Below, piece after piece: positions 15,778-23,610 of a stretch of 64,000 bases of DNA. A program made the position numbers and the translations under genes. A model generated the notes under the pieces. It searched no databases. It was given only the letters and a program-made list of their open reading frames with translations, and was not told the origin of the DNA. The stretch is from Evtepia gabavorous (GTDB lineage Bacteria > Bacillota > Clostridia > Oscillospirales > Oscillospiraceae), in the NCBI RefSeq assembly GCF_003425665.1, contig NZ_QQRQ01000006.1, forward strand, positions 58,309 through 122,308. Direction: 5' to 3'. Within the stretch, counting starts at the first letter, position 1, and the number at the start of each line of letters is the position of its first letter.

Positions 15778-17853
15778 ATGCAGGAACTCATAGCCCGTTT
15801 GGGCGTGATTTTCTCCCAGCTTGGCGACCAGGTCCGGGCCGCGGTGGAAAACGCGGACACCGGCGCGGCGCTGGGCGCCGCCATTGATGTGATTCTGCCT
15901 GTGGCCTGCGGGATTCTGCGGGTGGTGGCGGTCATTGTCGCCATTGTGATCATTGTCCGCTGCCTAATGTCCCTGTTCCGGGAGAAACCCGGAAAGGAAA
16001 TCTGGGGGTGGCTCACCCTGGGAGATGGGACCCGTCTGGACCTGTGCCATTGGGAGAACGCCATTGGACGGGGGCGATGGGCGGATGTCAGTCTGGATTT
16101 TCCCACCGTCTCCCGCAGCCATGCGGCCCTGCTGCGGGACGACAAGGGGAGCTGGAAACTCCAGCCCCTGCAGACCAAGAACGGAACCCGGCTCAACGGA
16201 AAGAAAGTCACCCACACCGTGCCGGTGAAGACAGGGGACGTCATTGACTTGGGCGGCATCGGCCTGTCGTTCTACGCCATCAGCGAGAAGGAGGAGCGGG
16301 AGCAGGCGATGCGCTGGGGGGTGGCGGAGCGGCCCCTGAGCCCCGGCAGAACCCTGGGATACCTGACCGTTTTCCAAATCATGATGGCAGTGCAGTGCCT
16401 GCCCGACCGGGAGAGCCCGGAGATCGCCATGATCGGGGTGGCCTTTGGCATTCTCATGGCGGCCATGTGGGGGACCTATCTGCTCTACCGCACGCTGAAG
16501 CGAACGGCCTTTGAGGCGGAGACCATCGCCTTTTTTCTGTGTACCATTTCCTTTGCCGTGACGGCGGCCTATTCCCCGGAGGCCCTGCTGACCCAGACCA
16601 TCTGTGTGATCGCGGGCATCGCGGTGTTTCTGGTGCTGAGCCTGCTGCTGCGGGACCTGAAGTCCACGGTGTCCCTGCGCTGGCCGGTGGCCGTGTTTAC
16701 CTGCCTGCTGCTGATTTTCAATGTGGTGCTGGGCTCCCGGATTTTCGGGGCCAAGAACTGGATCTCCCTTGGCCCCATTGGATTCCAGCCCTCGGAGTTT
16801 GTGAAGATTGCCTTTATTTTTACCGGCGCTGCCACGCTGGACCGGCTGTTTGCCCGGCGAAACCTGATTTTTACCGTCCTCTTCTGCGGCTTCTGCATGG
16901 GATGCCTGGCCTTGATGAGTGACTTTGGCACGGCGCTGATCTTCTTTGTGGCCCTGCTGGTCATCGCCTTTCTCCGGTCTGGAGACCTGGGCTTCCTGGC
17001 CCTGATGGCCACGGCGGCGGGGGCAGGCGGCTGGATGATTCTCCAGTTTAAGCCCTACATTGCCAACCGTTTTGGGGCCTGGCGGCACGTCTGGGAGCAC
17101 GCCGCGGACTCCGGCGGCTTCCAACAGACCCGCACCATGTCGGCCATTGCCAGCGGCGGCCTCTTTGGCAAGGGAACCGGGGAGGATGCCTTCCTGAAGA
17201 ACATCGGCGCGGCCAACACGGACCTGGTCTTTGGGGTCATCAGTGAACAGTTTGGCCTGATTCTGGCCCTGTGCACGGTGTTTATTTTGCTGGTACTGGT
17301 GCTCTATGCCACCCGTTGTGCCGCCACGGCCCGGTCCAGCTATTATGTCATCGCGGCCAATTCCGCCGCCGCCATGCTGGTGTTCCAGGCGACCCTGAAT
17401 GTGCTGGGTGCGGTGGATATCCTGCCCCTGACCGGTGTGACCCTGCCCTTTGTCTCTGTGGGCGGCTCCAGCATGATCTCCTGCTGGGGGCTTCTGGCCT
17501 TTTTGAAGGCGGCGGACACCCGGCCCAATGCCAGCTTTACCCTGAAGCTGCCCAAACGCATCCGGGGTTGGATTCCCCCGGACGCGGACCGGATGTACGA
17601 TGACCGGTACAACGGCTGGTATGACGACTACGATGAGGATGCCTATGAGGACTATGGGTATGACGACGGATACGAGGACTATGACGAGTATGAGGACTAC
17701 GACGACTACGACCAATTTGCGGAGGACTGGACCCAGGACCGGGGCGGCTGGGAGGACCTGATCGACGGCCCCCTGTGGCCGGAAGGGGAGGACCCCTTGG
17801 CCGATCCCCCGCCGGCCTGCGGACGGTCGGATGAAAGGAGGCGGCGCAGATGA
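15778..17853 (+). CDS. FHA-domain SEDS glycosyltransferase (FtsW/RodA/SpoVE family)
   Basis: 691 residues. A first membrane helix (about 35-60) is followed by an FHA phosphothreonine-binding domain (about 80-150) with IGRGRWADVSL, TVSRSHAAL and KNGTRLNGK. The rest, to about 600, is a SEDS peptidoglycan polymerase with NWISLGPIGFQPSEFVKIAF, LMSDFGTALIFF, GLFGKGTGEDAF and the closing LPFVSVGGSSMISC. The tail (about 610-670) is an extreme Asp/Glu/Tyr repeat tract. It overlaps the PBP gene by 4 bases, forming a SEDS-PBP pair. The FHA domain suggests control by a Ser/Thr kinase. Confidence 0.9.
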   Translation: MQELIARLGVIFSQLGDQVRAAVENADTGAALGAAIDVILPVACGILRVVAVIVAIVIIVRCLMSLFREKPGKEIWGWLTLGDGTRLDLCHWENAIGRGRWADVSLDFPTVSRSHAALLRDDKGSWKLQPLQTKNGTRLNGKKVTHTVPVKTGDVIDLGGIGLSFYAISEKEEREQAMRWGVAERPLSPGRTLGYLTVFQIMMAVQCLPDRESPEIAMIGVAFGILMAAMWGTYLLYRTLKRTAFEAETIAFFLCTISFAVTAAYSPEALLTQTICVIAGIAVFLVLSLLLRDLKSTVSLRWPVAVFTCLLLIFNVVLGSRIFGAKNWISLGPIGFQPSEFVKIAFIFTGAATLDRLFARRNLIFTVLFCGFCMGCLALMSDFGTALIFFVALLVIAFLRSGDLGFLALMATAAGAGGWMILQFKPYIANRFGAWRHVWEHAADSGGFQQTRTMSAIASGGLFGKGTGEDAFLKNIGAANTDLVFGVISEQFGLILALCTVFILLVLVLYATRCAATARSSYYVIAANSAAAMLVFQATLNVLGAVDILPLTGVTLPFVSVGGSSMISCWGLLAFLKAADTRPNASFTLKLPKRIRGWIPPDADRMYDDRYNGWYDDYDEDAYEDYGYDDGYEDYDEYEDYDDYDQFAEDWTQDRGGWEDLIDGPLWPEGEDPLADPPPACGRSDERRRRR

Positions 17854-19181
17854 AACGACTCAGACGGCGGACAATCATCGCTCTGGTGCTGGCCGGGGCG
17901 CTGGCCGCCGGGGTGCTGTTCTTTTGCTTCCAGCTGATCGGGAAGGGCAATGACTGGGTGGGCTTCTTCGGCACCCGGTACTATGATTCCGGCGCCATCT
18001 ATGATAGAAACGGTGTCCTCCTCTACGACGGGCAGACCAAAAGCTATGCGGAAAACCAGGCTACCCGGGTGTCCACCCTTCACCTGGTGGGGGACCAGAA
18101 TTTCGGCACCTCCCTGCGCTCAGTGCTGGCCAGCCGGCTGACAGGCTATAATCTGGTCACCGGCACCTCCCTGGGCAGCCATGACGTGACCCTCACCATT
18201 GATGCGGCCCTCAACGAGACGGCCTACGCCGCCCTCAACGGACGCAAGGGGGTGGTGGCGGTGTATGACTATACCACGGGAGACCTGCTGTGTGAGGTGA
18301 GCTCCCCCTCCTACGACCCCAACAATCCCCCTTCGGACATCAACGAGAACCCCGCCTATGAGGGGGTGTATTTGAATCGGTTCTTTTCCAGCACCTATCC
18401 CCCCGGCTCGGTCTTTAAGCTGGTGACCACGGCGGCGGCCATTGAGCAGAAGAAGGACCTGGACCAGTTCCGCTATACCTGCACTGGCAGTCTGGAAGTG
18501 GACGGAGATGTCATCACCTGTCCCTATGCCCACGGCGAGAATATGGACATCAAGCAGTGTCTGGCCACCTCCTGCAATGGGGCCTATGCCACCTTGGCCA
18601 TGGAGCTGGGGGGCAAGACCCTGGGAGAGTACATGGAGCAGGCGGGCCTGCTGGATTCCCTGGCAGTCTGCGACATCCATACCGCCAAAGGAAGCTTTGT
18701 GGCCCAGGAGGATGGAAGCGCCTTTTTGGGCTGGTCGGGTGTGGGGCAGGACAAAGACCTGGTCAACCCCTGCAATATGCTGGCCTTTATGGGGGGCATT
18801 GCCAATGACGGCGTGGCGGTGGTGCCCAAACTGGTGGAGCGGGAGACCATCACCGGAACGTCCATTCCGGCGGCCTTTCCCGACGGCAAGGACACCTATT
18901 CCATCTATGGAGAGGAGACCTGCCGGCAGCTGAAAGAGATGATGCGCAACAATGTGGCCAGCCAGTATGGGCAGGCCCAGTTCGGGGACCTGGCGGTCTG
19001 CGCCAAGTCCGGCACGGCGGAAGTGGGCGGGGGACAGGAGCCCCACGCCTGGTTTGCCGGCTTTATCGACGACCCGGAGCATCCCTTGGCCTTCCTGGTT
19101 CTGGTGGAAAACGGCGGCGGCGGCGCCCGGGTGGCGGGTTCCATCGCGGCCCAGGTTTTGGCCCAGGCAACTGCGGAGTAA
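17850..19181 (+). CDS. Class B penicillin-binding protein (transpeptidase)
   Basis: 443 residues. One N-terminal membrane anchor (about 8-30), a short dimerisation region, then the transpeptidase domain with PPGSVFKLV (SxxK, catalytic Ser), TSCNGA (SxN) and AKSGTAEVGG (KSG). It is shorter than FtsI and lacks PASTA repeats, close to PbpA partners of RodA-like proteins in Actinobacteria and Clostridia. It cross-links the glycan made by the upstream SEDS protein. Overlap ATGA with that gene implies 1:1 production. Confidence 0.92.
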   Translation: MKRLRRRTIIALVLAGALAAGVLFFCFQLIGKGNDWVGFFGTRYYDSGAIYDRNGVLLYDGQTKSYAENQATRVSTLHLVGDQNFGTSLRSVLASRLTGYNLVTGTSLGSHDVTLTIDAALNETAYAALNGRKGVVAVYDYTTGDLLCEVSSPSYDPNNPPSDINENPAYEGVYLNRFFSSTYPPGSVFKLVTTAAAIEQKKDLDQFRYTCTGSLEVDGDVITCPYAHGENMDIKQCLATSCNGAYATLAMELGGKTLGEYMEQAGLLDSLAVCDIHTAKGSFVAQEDGSAFLGWSGVGQDKDLVNPCNMLAFMGGIANDGVAVVPKLVERETITGTSIPAAFPDGKDTYSIYGEETCRQLKEMMRNNVASQYGQAQFGDLAVCAKSGTAEVGGGQEPHAWFAGFIDDPEHPLAFLVLVENGGGGARVAGSIAAQVLAQATAE

Positions 19182-19184
19182 GAG

Positions 19185-19216
19185 AAAACGCCTCCCTTCA
19201 AAGGGAGGCGTTTTTC
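19185..19216. terminator. Bidirectional terminator, PBP and shikimate kinase-like genes
   Basis: AAAACGCCTCCCT (19185-19197) pairs with AGGGAGGCGTTTT. The palindrome gives a T-run on both strands. It overlaps the last codons of the convergent minus-strand gene. Confidence 0.85.
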
Positions 19217-19722
19217 TTGGGTTGCGCTTTTTCCAGTGCCCGCAGAACCCGGTCCAAGGTGTGCTCGATGTCCTGCCCGCCGCAATCCACCGTAATATGG
19301 GCGTATGTCTCGTACAGGGGAATGCGCTGTTCGTAGAGCATTCGGAGGGTCTGGCCCGGGCGGAGAACCACCCCGCGGTTTTTGAGGTTGCCCAGCCGGC
19401 GGGCCAGTGCCTTGTAGCCCAGCTTCAGGTAGACGACGGTACCGATTTCCCGGAGATGGGCCATGGCCTCCGGCTCATAAACCACGCTGCCGCCGGTGGC
19501 GATCACGGCGTTTTCCGCCTGGAGGCCGGCGCAGACGGTGCCCTCCAGGGCCAGAAAGCCGTCGATGCCGTGCTGGGCGATCAGCTCCCGGAGCAGGGCC
19601 TTTTTTTGATCCTGAATGACAAGATCTGTGTCAAGAAAGGTCATGCCCAGGGTTTTGGCCAGCAGCACCCCCAGGGTGCTCTTGCCCACACCGGGCATGC
19701 CGATGAGAATGACGTTGTGCAT
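19198..19722 (-). CDS. Shikimate kinase-like protein
   Basis: 174 residues. P-loop GMPGVGKST (8-16), FLDTDLVI with the shikimate-binding Asp pair, TGGSVVY and a lid with KNRGVVLRPGQ are consistent with shikimate kinase. Two canonical features differ. The Arg of the FRxxE motif is absent (DGFLALEGTV), and the substrate-site GGG is GGS. It could therefore be an active variant or a kinase for another small polyol. No other aro genes are adjacent. Start at 19722 has a GAGAGAG-like ribosome site. Confidence 0.7.
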   Translation of the reverse strand: MHNVILIGMPGVGKSTLGVLLAKTLGMTFLDTDLVIQDQKKALLRELIAQHGIDGFLALEGTVCAGLQAENAVIATGGSVVYEPEAMAHLREIGTVVYLKLGYKALARRLGNLKNRGVVLRPGQTLRMLYEQRIPLYETYAHITVDCGGQDIEHTLDRVLRALEKAQPKKNASL

Positions 19723-19776
19723 GGCGCTCTCTCCCTTTCTGTTTTTGGAGATAGCCTGAGTATACCACCGGAGGAA

Positions 19777-20061
19777 TTAAAAGGGAAGAGGAAAAACCCC
19801 AGTGGCAAAAAGCCAGATCACCGAGGCGACCCCGCCGCCCGCCAGGGCGGAGACCGCGGGAATCCAGATCCGCCGCCGTTTCCCCTGGGGGGAGGTGCGA
19901 AGAAGATAGGCGTCGGCCACTTCCTGGGCCCGTTTCAGCACTTGCTCCTCCGGCGCGTCCTCTGCGCCGGCCTCTTCCCGGAGCAGAAAGATGGCCTGTT
20001 CAAACCATTTTGGGTCCGGGGACTTGACCACCACGACCCGTCGGGAGACTCCTTTTACCAT
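19777..20061 (-). CDS. Small single-helix membrane protein, unknown
   Basis: 94 residues from the ATG at 20061 (AAAGGAG 8 bases upstream; the GTG at 20070 is less likely). The first 65 residues are soluble and charged, with a WFEQAIFLLREEAG helix. After a basic GKRRRIW stretch comes one hydrophobic helix (about 70-92), so the protein is probably tail-anchored with its N-terminus in the cytoplasm. I do not recognise the family. Confidence 0.6.
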   Translation of the reverse strand: MVKGVSRRVVVVKSPDPKWFEQAIFLLREEAGAEDAPEEQVLKRAQEVADAYLLRTSPQGKRRRIWIPAVSALAGGGVASVIWLFATGVFPLPF

Positions 20062-20133
20062 GGATACCACTCCTTTCCGTTTCCCTCAGTATGGACGGGG
20101 CGGGGCCATTTTATACCAGGGGGGAAGGGAGGA

Positions 20134-20940
20134 TTACCGGCAGAGCGCGGGGTGGTAGAGCTGGGGCTGCCGGTGGTGGAGGTAGTTGAGAAAATCGTCG
20201 GGGGCGGTGGTGTCCTCCATATCTATGAGGGCATAGAGGGTGGTCTCCTCCTGGGTGCCGGCCTCCGCCAGAATGCGCCCGGTGGGGTGGAAGGCTCCGC
20301 TCTGGCCGCAGTAGTGGAACCGCTTTTCATCTCCGACATAGTTGCAGTAGAGGGTATACGCGCGGTTCTCCATGGCCCGGGTCCGCATGTACAGGAAGTG
20401 GTAGTCCTCATAGGGGCTCATGTTGGCCGCACACATGCAGATCAGCTTGGCGCCATCCAGAGCCAGCGACCGGGCAGTCTCGGGGAACTCCCCGTCATAG
20501 CAGACCAGAATCCCCATGCGGCCGAAGGAGGTGTCAAAGGCCCTGAGGCTGGTGCCTGGCGCGAACATCTTCTCCTCCCCGCCAAAGAAGTGGGTTTTGG
20601 CCTGGAACCCGGCGGGGGTACCGTCCCGGTCGATCATGACCACGGCGTTGTAGGGCTTGCCGCCGGGGTTTGCCAAGGGCATGCCCATGACCACCCCCAG
20701 GGAAAGGGCTTTGGCTTTCTGGCCCAGGACGGTGAGGGCGGGGCCGTTGGGGTAGGGCTCTGCCAGCTGTGCCAGCTGGTCCCGGATGAGATAGCCGGTG
20801 AGGAACATCTCGGGGAAGAGAATCAGGGACGCGCCCCGGGCGGCGGCGGCCTCCATGGCGCGCAGGGCCCGGTCCAGGTTGCCCTGCTTGTCATAGGGCA
20901 GGGAGGTGGTCTGGACGATGCAGGCGGTAAAGGGGGACAT
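20134..20940 (-). CDS. Carbon-nitrogen hydrolase (nitrilase superfamily)
   Basis: 268 residues, a single nitrilase domain. The catalytic triad is visible: Glu in ILFPEMFLTGY, Lys in FQAKTHFFGGEEKMF, and Cys in ILVCYDGEFPETAR. Members cleave amides or nitriles, for example omega-amidase or N-carbamoyl amidase. The MRTRAMENRAYTLYCNYVG block is family-typical. Substrate unknown. The gene lies downstream of the rpsF-ssb-rpsR terminator. Confidence 0.85.
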   Translation of the reverse strand: MSPFTACIVQTTSLPYDKQGNLDRALRAMEAAAARGASLILFPEMFLTGYLIRDQLAQLAEPYPNGPALTVLGQKAKALSLGVVMGMPLANPGGKPYNAVVMIDRDGTPAGFQAKTHFFGGEEKMFAPGTSLRAFDTSFGRMGILVCYDGEFPETARSLALDGAKLICMCAANMSPYEDYHFLYMRTRAMENRAYTLYCNYVGDEKRFHYCGQSGAFHPTGRILAEAGTQEETTLYALIDMEDTTAPDDFLNYLHHRQPQLYHPALCR

Positions 20941-20972
20941 AAAAGCATCTCCTTTCAGGTTGTCTGGGTAGA

Positions 20973-21006
20973 AAAAAGACGCGCCGGAGATGCGGCGCGT
21001 CTTTTG
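20973..21006 (-). terminator. Terminator of the rpsF-ssb-rpsR operon
   Basis: AAGACGCGCCG pairs with CGGCGCGTCTT around a 6-base loop; a TTTTTTC run follows on the minus strand, 14 bases after rpsR. Confidence 0.9.
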
Positions 21007-21019
21007 GTAGAAACCGAAA

Positions 21020-21262
21020 TCAGTCGGTGACGTAAGGCAGCAGAGCGATCTGACGGGCGCGCTTGATGGCCTCGGTCAGCTGGCGCTGGTGCATGGCGCA
21101 GGTGCCGGTGGTTCTGCGGGGCAGAATCTTGGAGCGCTCAGAAAGGAAACGGCGCAGCTTGGCGGAGTCCTTATAATCGATGTGCTCGACCTTATCGACA
21201 CAGAAAGTACAAACCTTACGGCGTTTACGGCCGCCGCGAGGGCGTTCTCTATCCATAGCCAT
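21020..21262 (-). CDS. rpsR: 30S ribosomal protein S18
   Basis: 80 residues. [32 protein letters not shown] and [19 protein letters not shown] are the S18 signature. It binds 16S rRNA as a heterodimer with S6 in the platform of the small subunit. The CxxC and third Cys suggest a zinc-binding form. AAGGAGG precedes the ATG by 9 bases. Last gene of the conserved rpsF-ssb-rpsR operon. Confidence 0.98.
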   Translation of the reverse strand: MAMDRERPRGGRKRRKVCTFCVDKVEHIDYKDSAKLRRFLSERSKILPRRTTGTCAMHQRQLTEAIKRARQIALLPYVTD

Positions 21263-21325
21263 GATAGCAAACCTCCTTAAAATAGAATGAGAGTGGTCTG
21301 ACAGGGTCTCTCCCGGAGGAGAGGA

Positions 21326-21817
21326 TCAGAAAGGCAGCTCCCCATCGTCGTCGGTGAGATCAGCAAACTGATCCACCGCAGGGGCCGCGGTGTAACCGCC
21401 GCCGGAGGGGGGGTAGCTGTTGTTGCCGGCGGGGGCACCGTAGCCGCTGCTCCGGCCAGCCTGGGGGGCGGGTGTGTAGCCGCCTTCTCCATCCCGGCGG
21501 GAATCGCCGAAATAGACGTTGTCGGCCACCACTTCCGTGGCGTACCGGCGGTTGCCGTCCCGGTCGGTGTAGTCGCGGGTCTGGAGCTTGCCCTCCACCA
21601 CGGCCAGACGGCCCTTGGTGAGGAAGCGGGAGACGAACTCTCCCGTCTGACGCCAAGCCACGACATTGATGAAATCGGCCTTCCGCTCCCCGGTTTCCCG
21701 GTCCTTGAAGTCCCGGTCCACCGCCAGGCGGAAGGAAGCCACGGCCACGCCGTTCTGGGTGTGGCGCAGCTCAGGGTCGGCCACCAGCCGGCCCTGGAGG
21801 AAGATCTTGTTCAGCAA
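21326..21817 (-). CDS. ssb: Single-stranded DNA-binding protein
   Basis: 163 residues. OB-fold in residues 1-105 (MLNKIFLQGRLVADPELR, NVVAWRQTGEFVSRFLTKG), then a Gly/Pro/Tyr-rich linker, then the acidic tip DDDGELPF that recruits partner proteins. It coats single-stranded DNA in replication and repair. The gene lies between rpsF and rpsR, the usual order. Confidence 0.98.
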   Translation of the reverse strand: MLNKIFLQGRLVADPELRHTQNGVAVASFRLAVDRDFKDRETGERKADFINVVAWRQTGEFVSRFLTKGRLAVVEGKLQTRDYTDRDGNRRYATEVVADNVYFGDSRRDGEGGYTPAPQAGRSSGYGAPAGNNSYPPSGGGYTAAPAVDQFADLTDDDGELPF

Positions 21818-21830
21818 AGCAAGAGCCCCC

Positions 21831-22127
21831 TTATTCGTCCTTGCAGATGATCATGGAACGCATCACGCCTTCGGTGATCTTCAGCACACGGTCCAGCTCA
21901 GCGGGGAGCTCGGGCGCGGCGGTGAAGGTCATGAGGACATAGTGGCCCTCGTTCAGGTCGTTGATGGGATAGGCCAGACGGCGCTTGCCCCAGTCGTCGA
22001 TGGCGGCCACCGTGCCCTGGGTTTCCACCAGAGTCTTGAACTTCTCGATCATTGCGGCGATGGCCTCTTCGCCCAGCGCGGGGTCCATGATATAGACCAC
22101 TTCATAGTTTGCGTTTACCTTTGCCAT
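21831..22127 (-). CDS. rpsF: 30S ribosomal protein S6
   Basis: 98 residues with NYEVVYIMDPALGEE, DDWGKRRLAYPINDLNEGHY and ELDRVLKITEGVMRSMI, the S6 fold. It partners S18 in the 30S platform. ATG at 22127 follows AAGGAGG by 10 bases; the longer frame start is not needed. First gene of the operon. Confidence 0.98.
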   Translation of the reverse strand: MAKVNANYEVVYIMDPALGEEAIAAMIEKFKTLVETQGTVAAIDDWGKRRLAYPINDLNEGHYVLMTFTAAPELPAELDRVLKITEGVMRSMIICKDE

Positions 22128-22212
22128 GGTTCGTTGCACCTCCTTATGGACATTTGGCCGGCAATCCTCGTTGCCGGCAAGGATCTGCCTGCATAGAAAG
22201 ACAGGCTATACT

Positions 22213-22240
22213 ATTATATCGAAAAGGGGGAATTTGTCAA
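22213..22240 (-). promoter_or_regulatory. Promoter of the rpsF operon
   Basis: Minus-strand TTGACA (22240-22235) and TATAAT (22218-22213) spaced 16 bases. The leader to rpsF is about 80 bases. Confidence 0.85.
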
Positions 22241-22291
22241 GGCTTTTTTCCTTTTCCCGGGTTTTCCGGAAGGGAGCGTGTGCTGGGGCAG

Positions 22292-22319
22292 GCATAATTT
22301 GCTTTCACCGGGACATACT
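22292..22319 (+). promoter_or_regulatory. Candidate forespore (sigma-G-type) promoter of spoVAC
   Basis: GCATA (22292-22296) and CATACT (22314-22319), 17 bases apart, resemble the sigma-G elements known for spoVA genes in Bacillus. The match is short and unproven. Confidence 0.4.
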
Positions 22320-22337
22320 GCCTGTGAGGTGATATCC

Positions 22338-22790
22338 ATGGAGTTGAACAAACTGAGCAATGAGGCGTACAACGCCTATGTCCAGAGCAAGGCCAAGCCC
22401 TCCCCCATGGGGAAGAACATGGTGTGGGCTTTTCTGGTGGGGGGACTGATCTGTGTGATCGGGCAGGGGCTGCTGGACTGGTACCAGACGATGGGACTGT
22501 CCCGGGAGCTGGCGGGCACGGCGGTTTCCGTTACCCTGATTTTCCTCACGGCGCTGCTCACAGGGATTGGGGTGTTTGACAGCTTTGCCAAGCACGCCGG
22601 CGCGGGGACGCTGGTTCCCATCACAGGGTTTGCCAACGCGGTGGTGGCGCCCGCCATGGAGTTTAAGCAGGAGGGACTGGTCACCGGGACCGCCGCCAAA
22701 CTCTTTACCGTGGCTGGCCCGGTGCTGGTCTATGGGATTTCCGCCAGTGTGCTCTATGGCCTGATTCTGTGGCTGATCCAGGTTCTGTAA
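22338..22790 (+). CDS. spoVAC: Stage V sporulation protein AC
   Basis: 150 residues. AFLVGGLICVIGQG, TALLTGIGVFDSFAKHAGAG, LVPITGFANAVVAPAMEFK and the EGLVTG...KLFTVAGPVLVYG segment align by eye with SpoVAC along its length, with four membrane helices. The protein belongs to the forespore membrane channel that imports dipicolinic acid and releases it in germination. Unusually, spoVAD and spoVAE do not follow; a lysE-type gene lies next in the opposite orientation. ATG at 22338 follows GAGGTGAT. Confidence 0.92.
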   Translation: MELNKLSNEAYNAYVQSKAKPSPMGKNMVWAFLVGGLICVIGQGLLDWYQTMGLSRELAGTAVSVTLIFLTALLTGIGVFDSFAKHAGAGTLVPITGFANAVVAPAMEFKQEGLVTGTAAKLFTVAGPVLVYGISASVLYGLILWLIQVL

Positions 22791-22792
22791 GA

Positions 22793-22829
22793 CAGACTGC
22801 CCGTGCCTTCCCTGGCACGGGCAGTCTGC
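22793..22829 (+). terminator. Hairpin after spoVAC
   Basis: A 14-pair stem (AGACTGCCCGTGCC with its complement) lies directly after the stop codon. There is no clear T-run, so it may act as a 3' stabiliser or a weak terminator. Confidence 0.55.
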
Positions 22830-22925
22830 TGTATGGGGCTTGTCTCCGGCGGACGAGTGGCCTGCCGGGCTGTTGTGGCTCTGTCTGCCCGAAAGCCATG
22901 GGGGATTGGATGGGGAGCGACCGAT

Positions 22926-23504
22926 TCAAAAAAGAAGATCCAGGGCGCAGAGGGCCAGCACGGCGGCCATGGCCCCGTTGAACGCCCGGGTGTGCCGGCG
23001 CAGAAAGGACTGCAGCAGCCCGCCGGCCACTGCCCAGGTGAGAAAGCCCGCAGTGCCGAAGAGGGTGAGGACAAAGGGCTGTATGGGGAACAGGGCGCCG
23101 CTGCCGGCGGGCAGGACGTAGCCGGTATAGATGGTGATGGCGTACAGAATAATTTTCCCGTTGACAAACTGGAGAAAAAATCCGCTCCAAAAGGTAGACC
23201 GGGGACTGACATCCTTTGCAGGGGTGCTCCGGAGCAGATGGAGGGCCAGCCAGAAGAGATAGAGGGCCCCGGCGAAGGGGAGCACCTGGGTCAGCGCGGG
23301 GAGCAGCCGCTCCAGCTGGTAACAGCCCAGCGCGCAGACCGCCATCACGGAAAAAAAGCCGGCGACAATCCCGGCCAGGGTGGCCCGCCCCTGGACCCAG
23401 CCCTTCTGGCCCACGGTGTGGAATGCCAGGATGTTGTTGGGGCCCGGCGTAAAGCTGGTGACTAAGGCGTAGGGAAGGTAAGATAGAACAACCGAAAAAA
23501 ACAC
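22926..23504 (-). CDS. LysE/RhtB-family amino acid exporter
   Basis: 192 residues with six hydrophobic helices. SFTPGPNNILAFHTVGQKGW is the family signature, and FLQFVNGKIILYAITIYTGY matches the cysteine/O-acetylserine exporter branch best. It exports an amino acid or related metabolite. A LysR regulator is divergent and probably responds to the exported compound. Ribosome site AGGAGGCTG precedes the ATG. Confidence 0.85.
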   Translation of the reverse strand: MFFSVVLSYLPYALVTSFTPGPNNILAFHTVGQKGWVQGRATLAGIVAGFFSVMAVCALGCYQLERLLPALTQVLPFAGALYLFWLALHLLRSTPAKDVSPRSTFWSGFFLQFVNGKIILYAITIYTGYVLPAGSGALFPIQPFVLTLFGTAGFLTWAVAGGLLQSFLRRHTRAFNGAMAAVLALCALDLLF

Positions 23505-23542
23505 TTGAGATCAGCCTCCTTTTCTGCTATCCTACACGCGAG

Positions 23543-23570
23543 AAAAACTGAAATCAAATTGAAAGTTTTT
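23543..23570. promoter_or_regulatory. Candidate LysR operator
   Basis: AAAAACT (23543-23549) and AGTTTTT (23564-23570) form a perfect dyad around 14 bases, in the gap between divergent lysE-type and lysR-type genes. LysR proteins bind T-N11-A dyads in such positions. Confidence 0.55.
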
Positions 23571-23610
23571 ATAAAACGATGCAAAAAAATTGAAATGAGT
23601 GAGGCGGCCT

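Noticed and set aside
15964..17715. 583-codon minus-strand frame across the SEDS gene
   Set aside because: Starts in the complement of the Asp/Tyr tail (Val-rich repeat) and has no ribosome site or domain.
17581..17730. Tandem GAY-rich triplets in the SEDS tail as a DNA repeat or CRISPR-like array
   Set aside because: It is an in-frame Asp/Glu/Tyr codon tract with no regular repeat unit or spacers. I saw no CRISPR array anywhere in the window.
18952..21030. 692-codon + strand frame spanning the end of the PBP gene to rpsR
   Set aside because: Runs antisense through shikimate kinase-like, nitrilase and ribosomal genes and two terminators; no motif.
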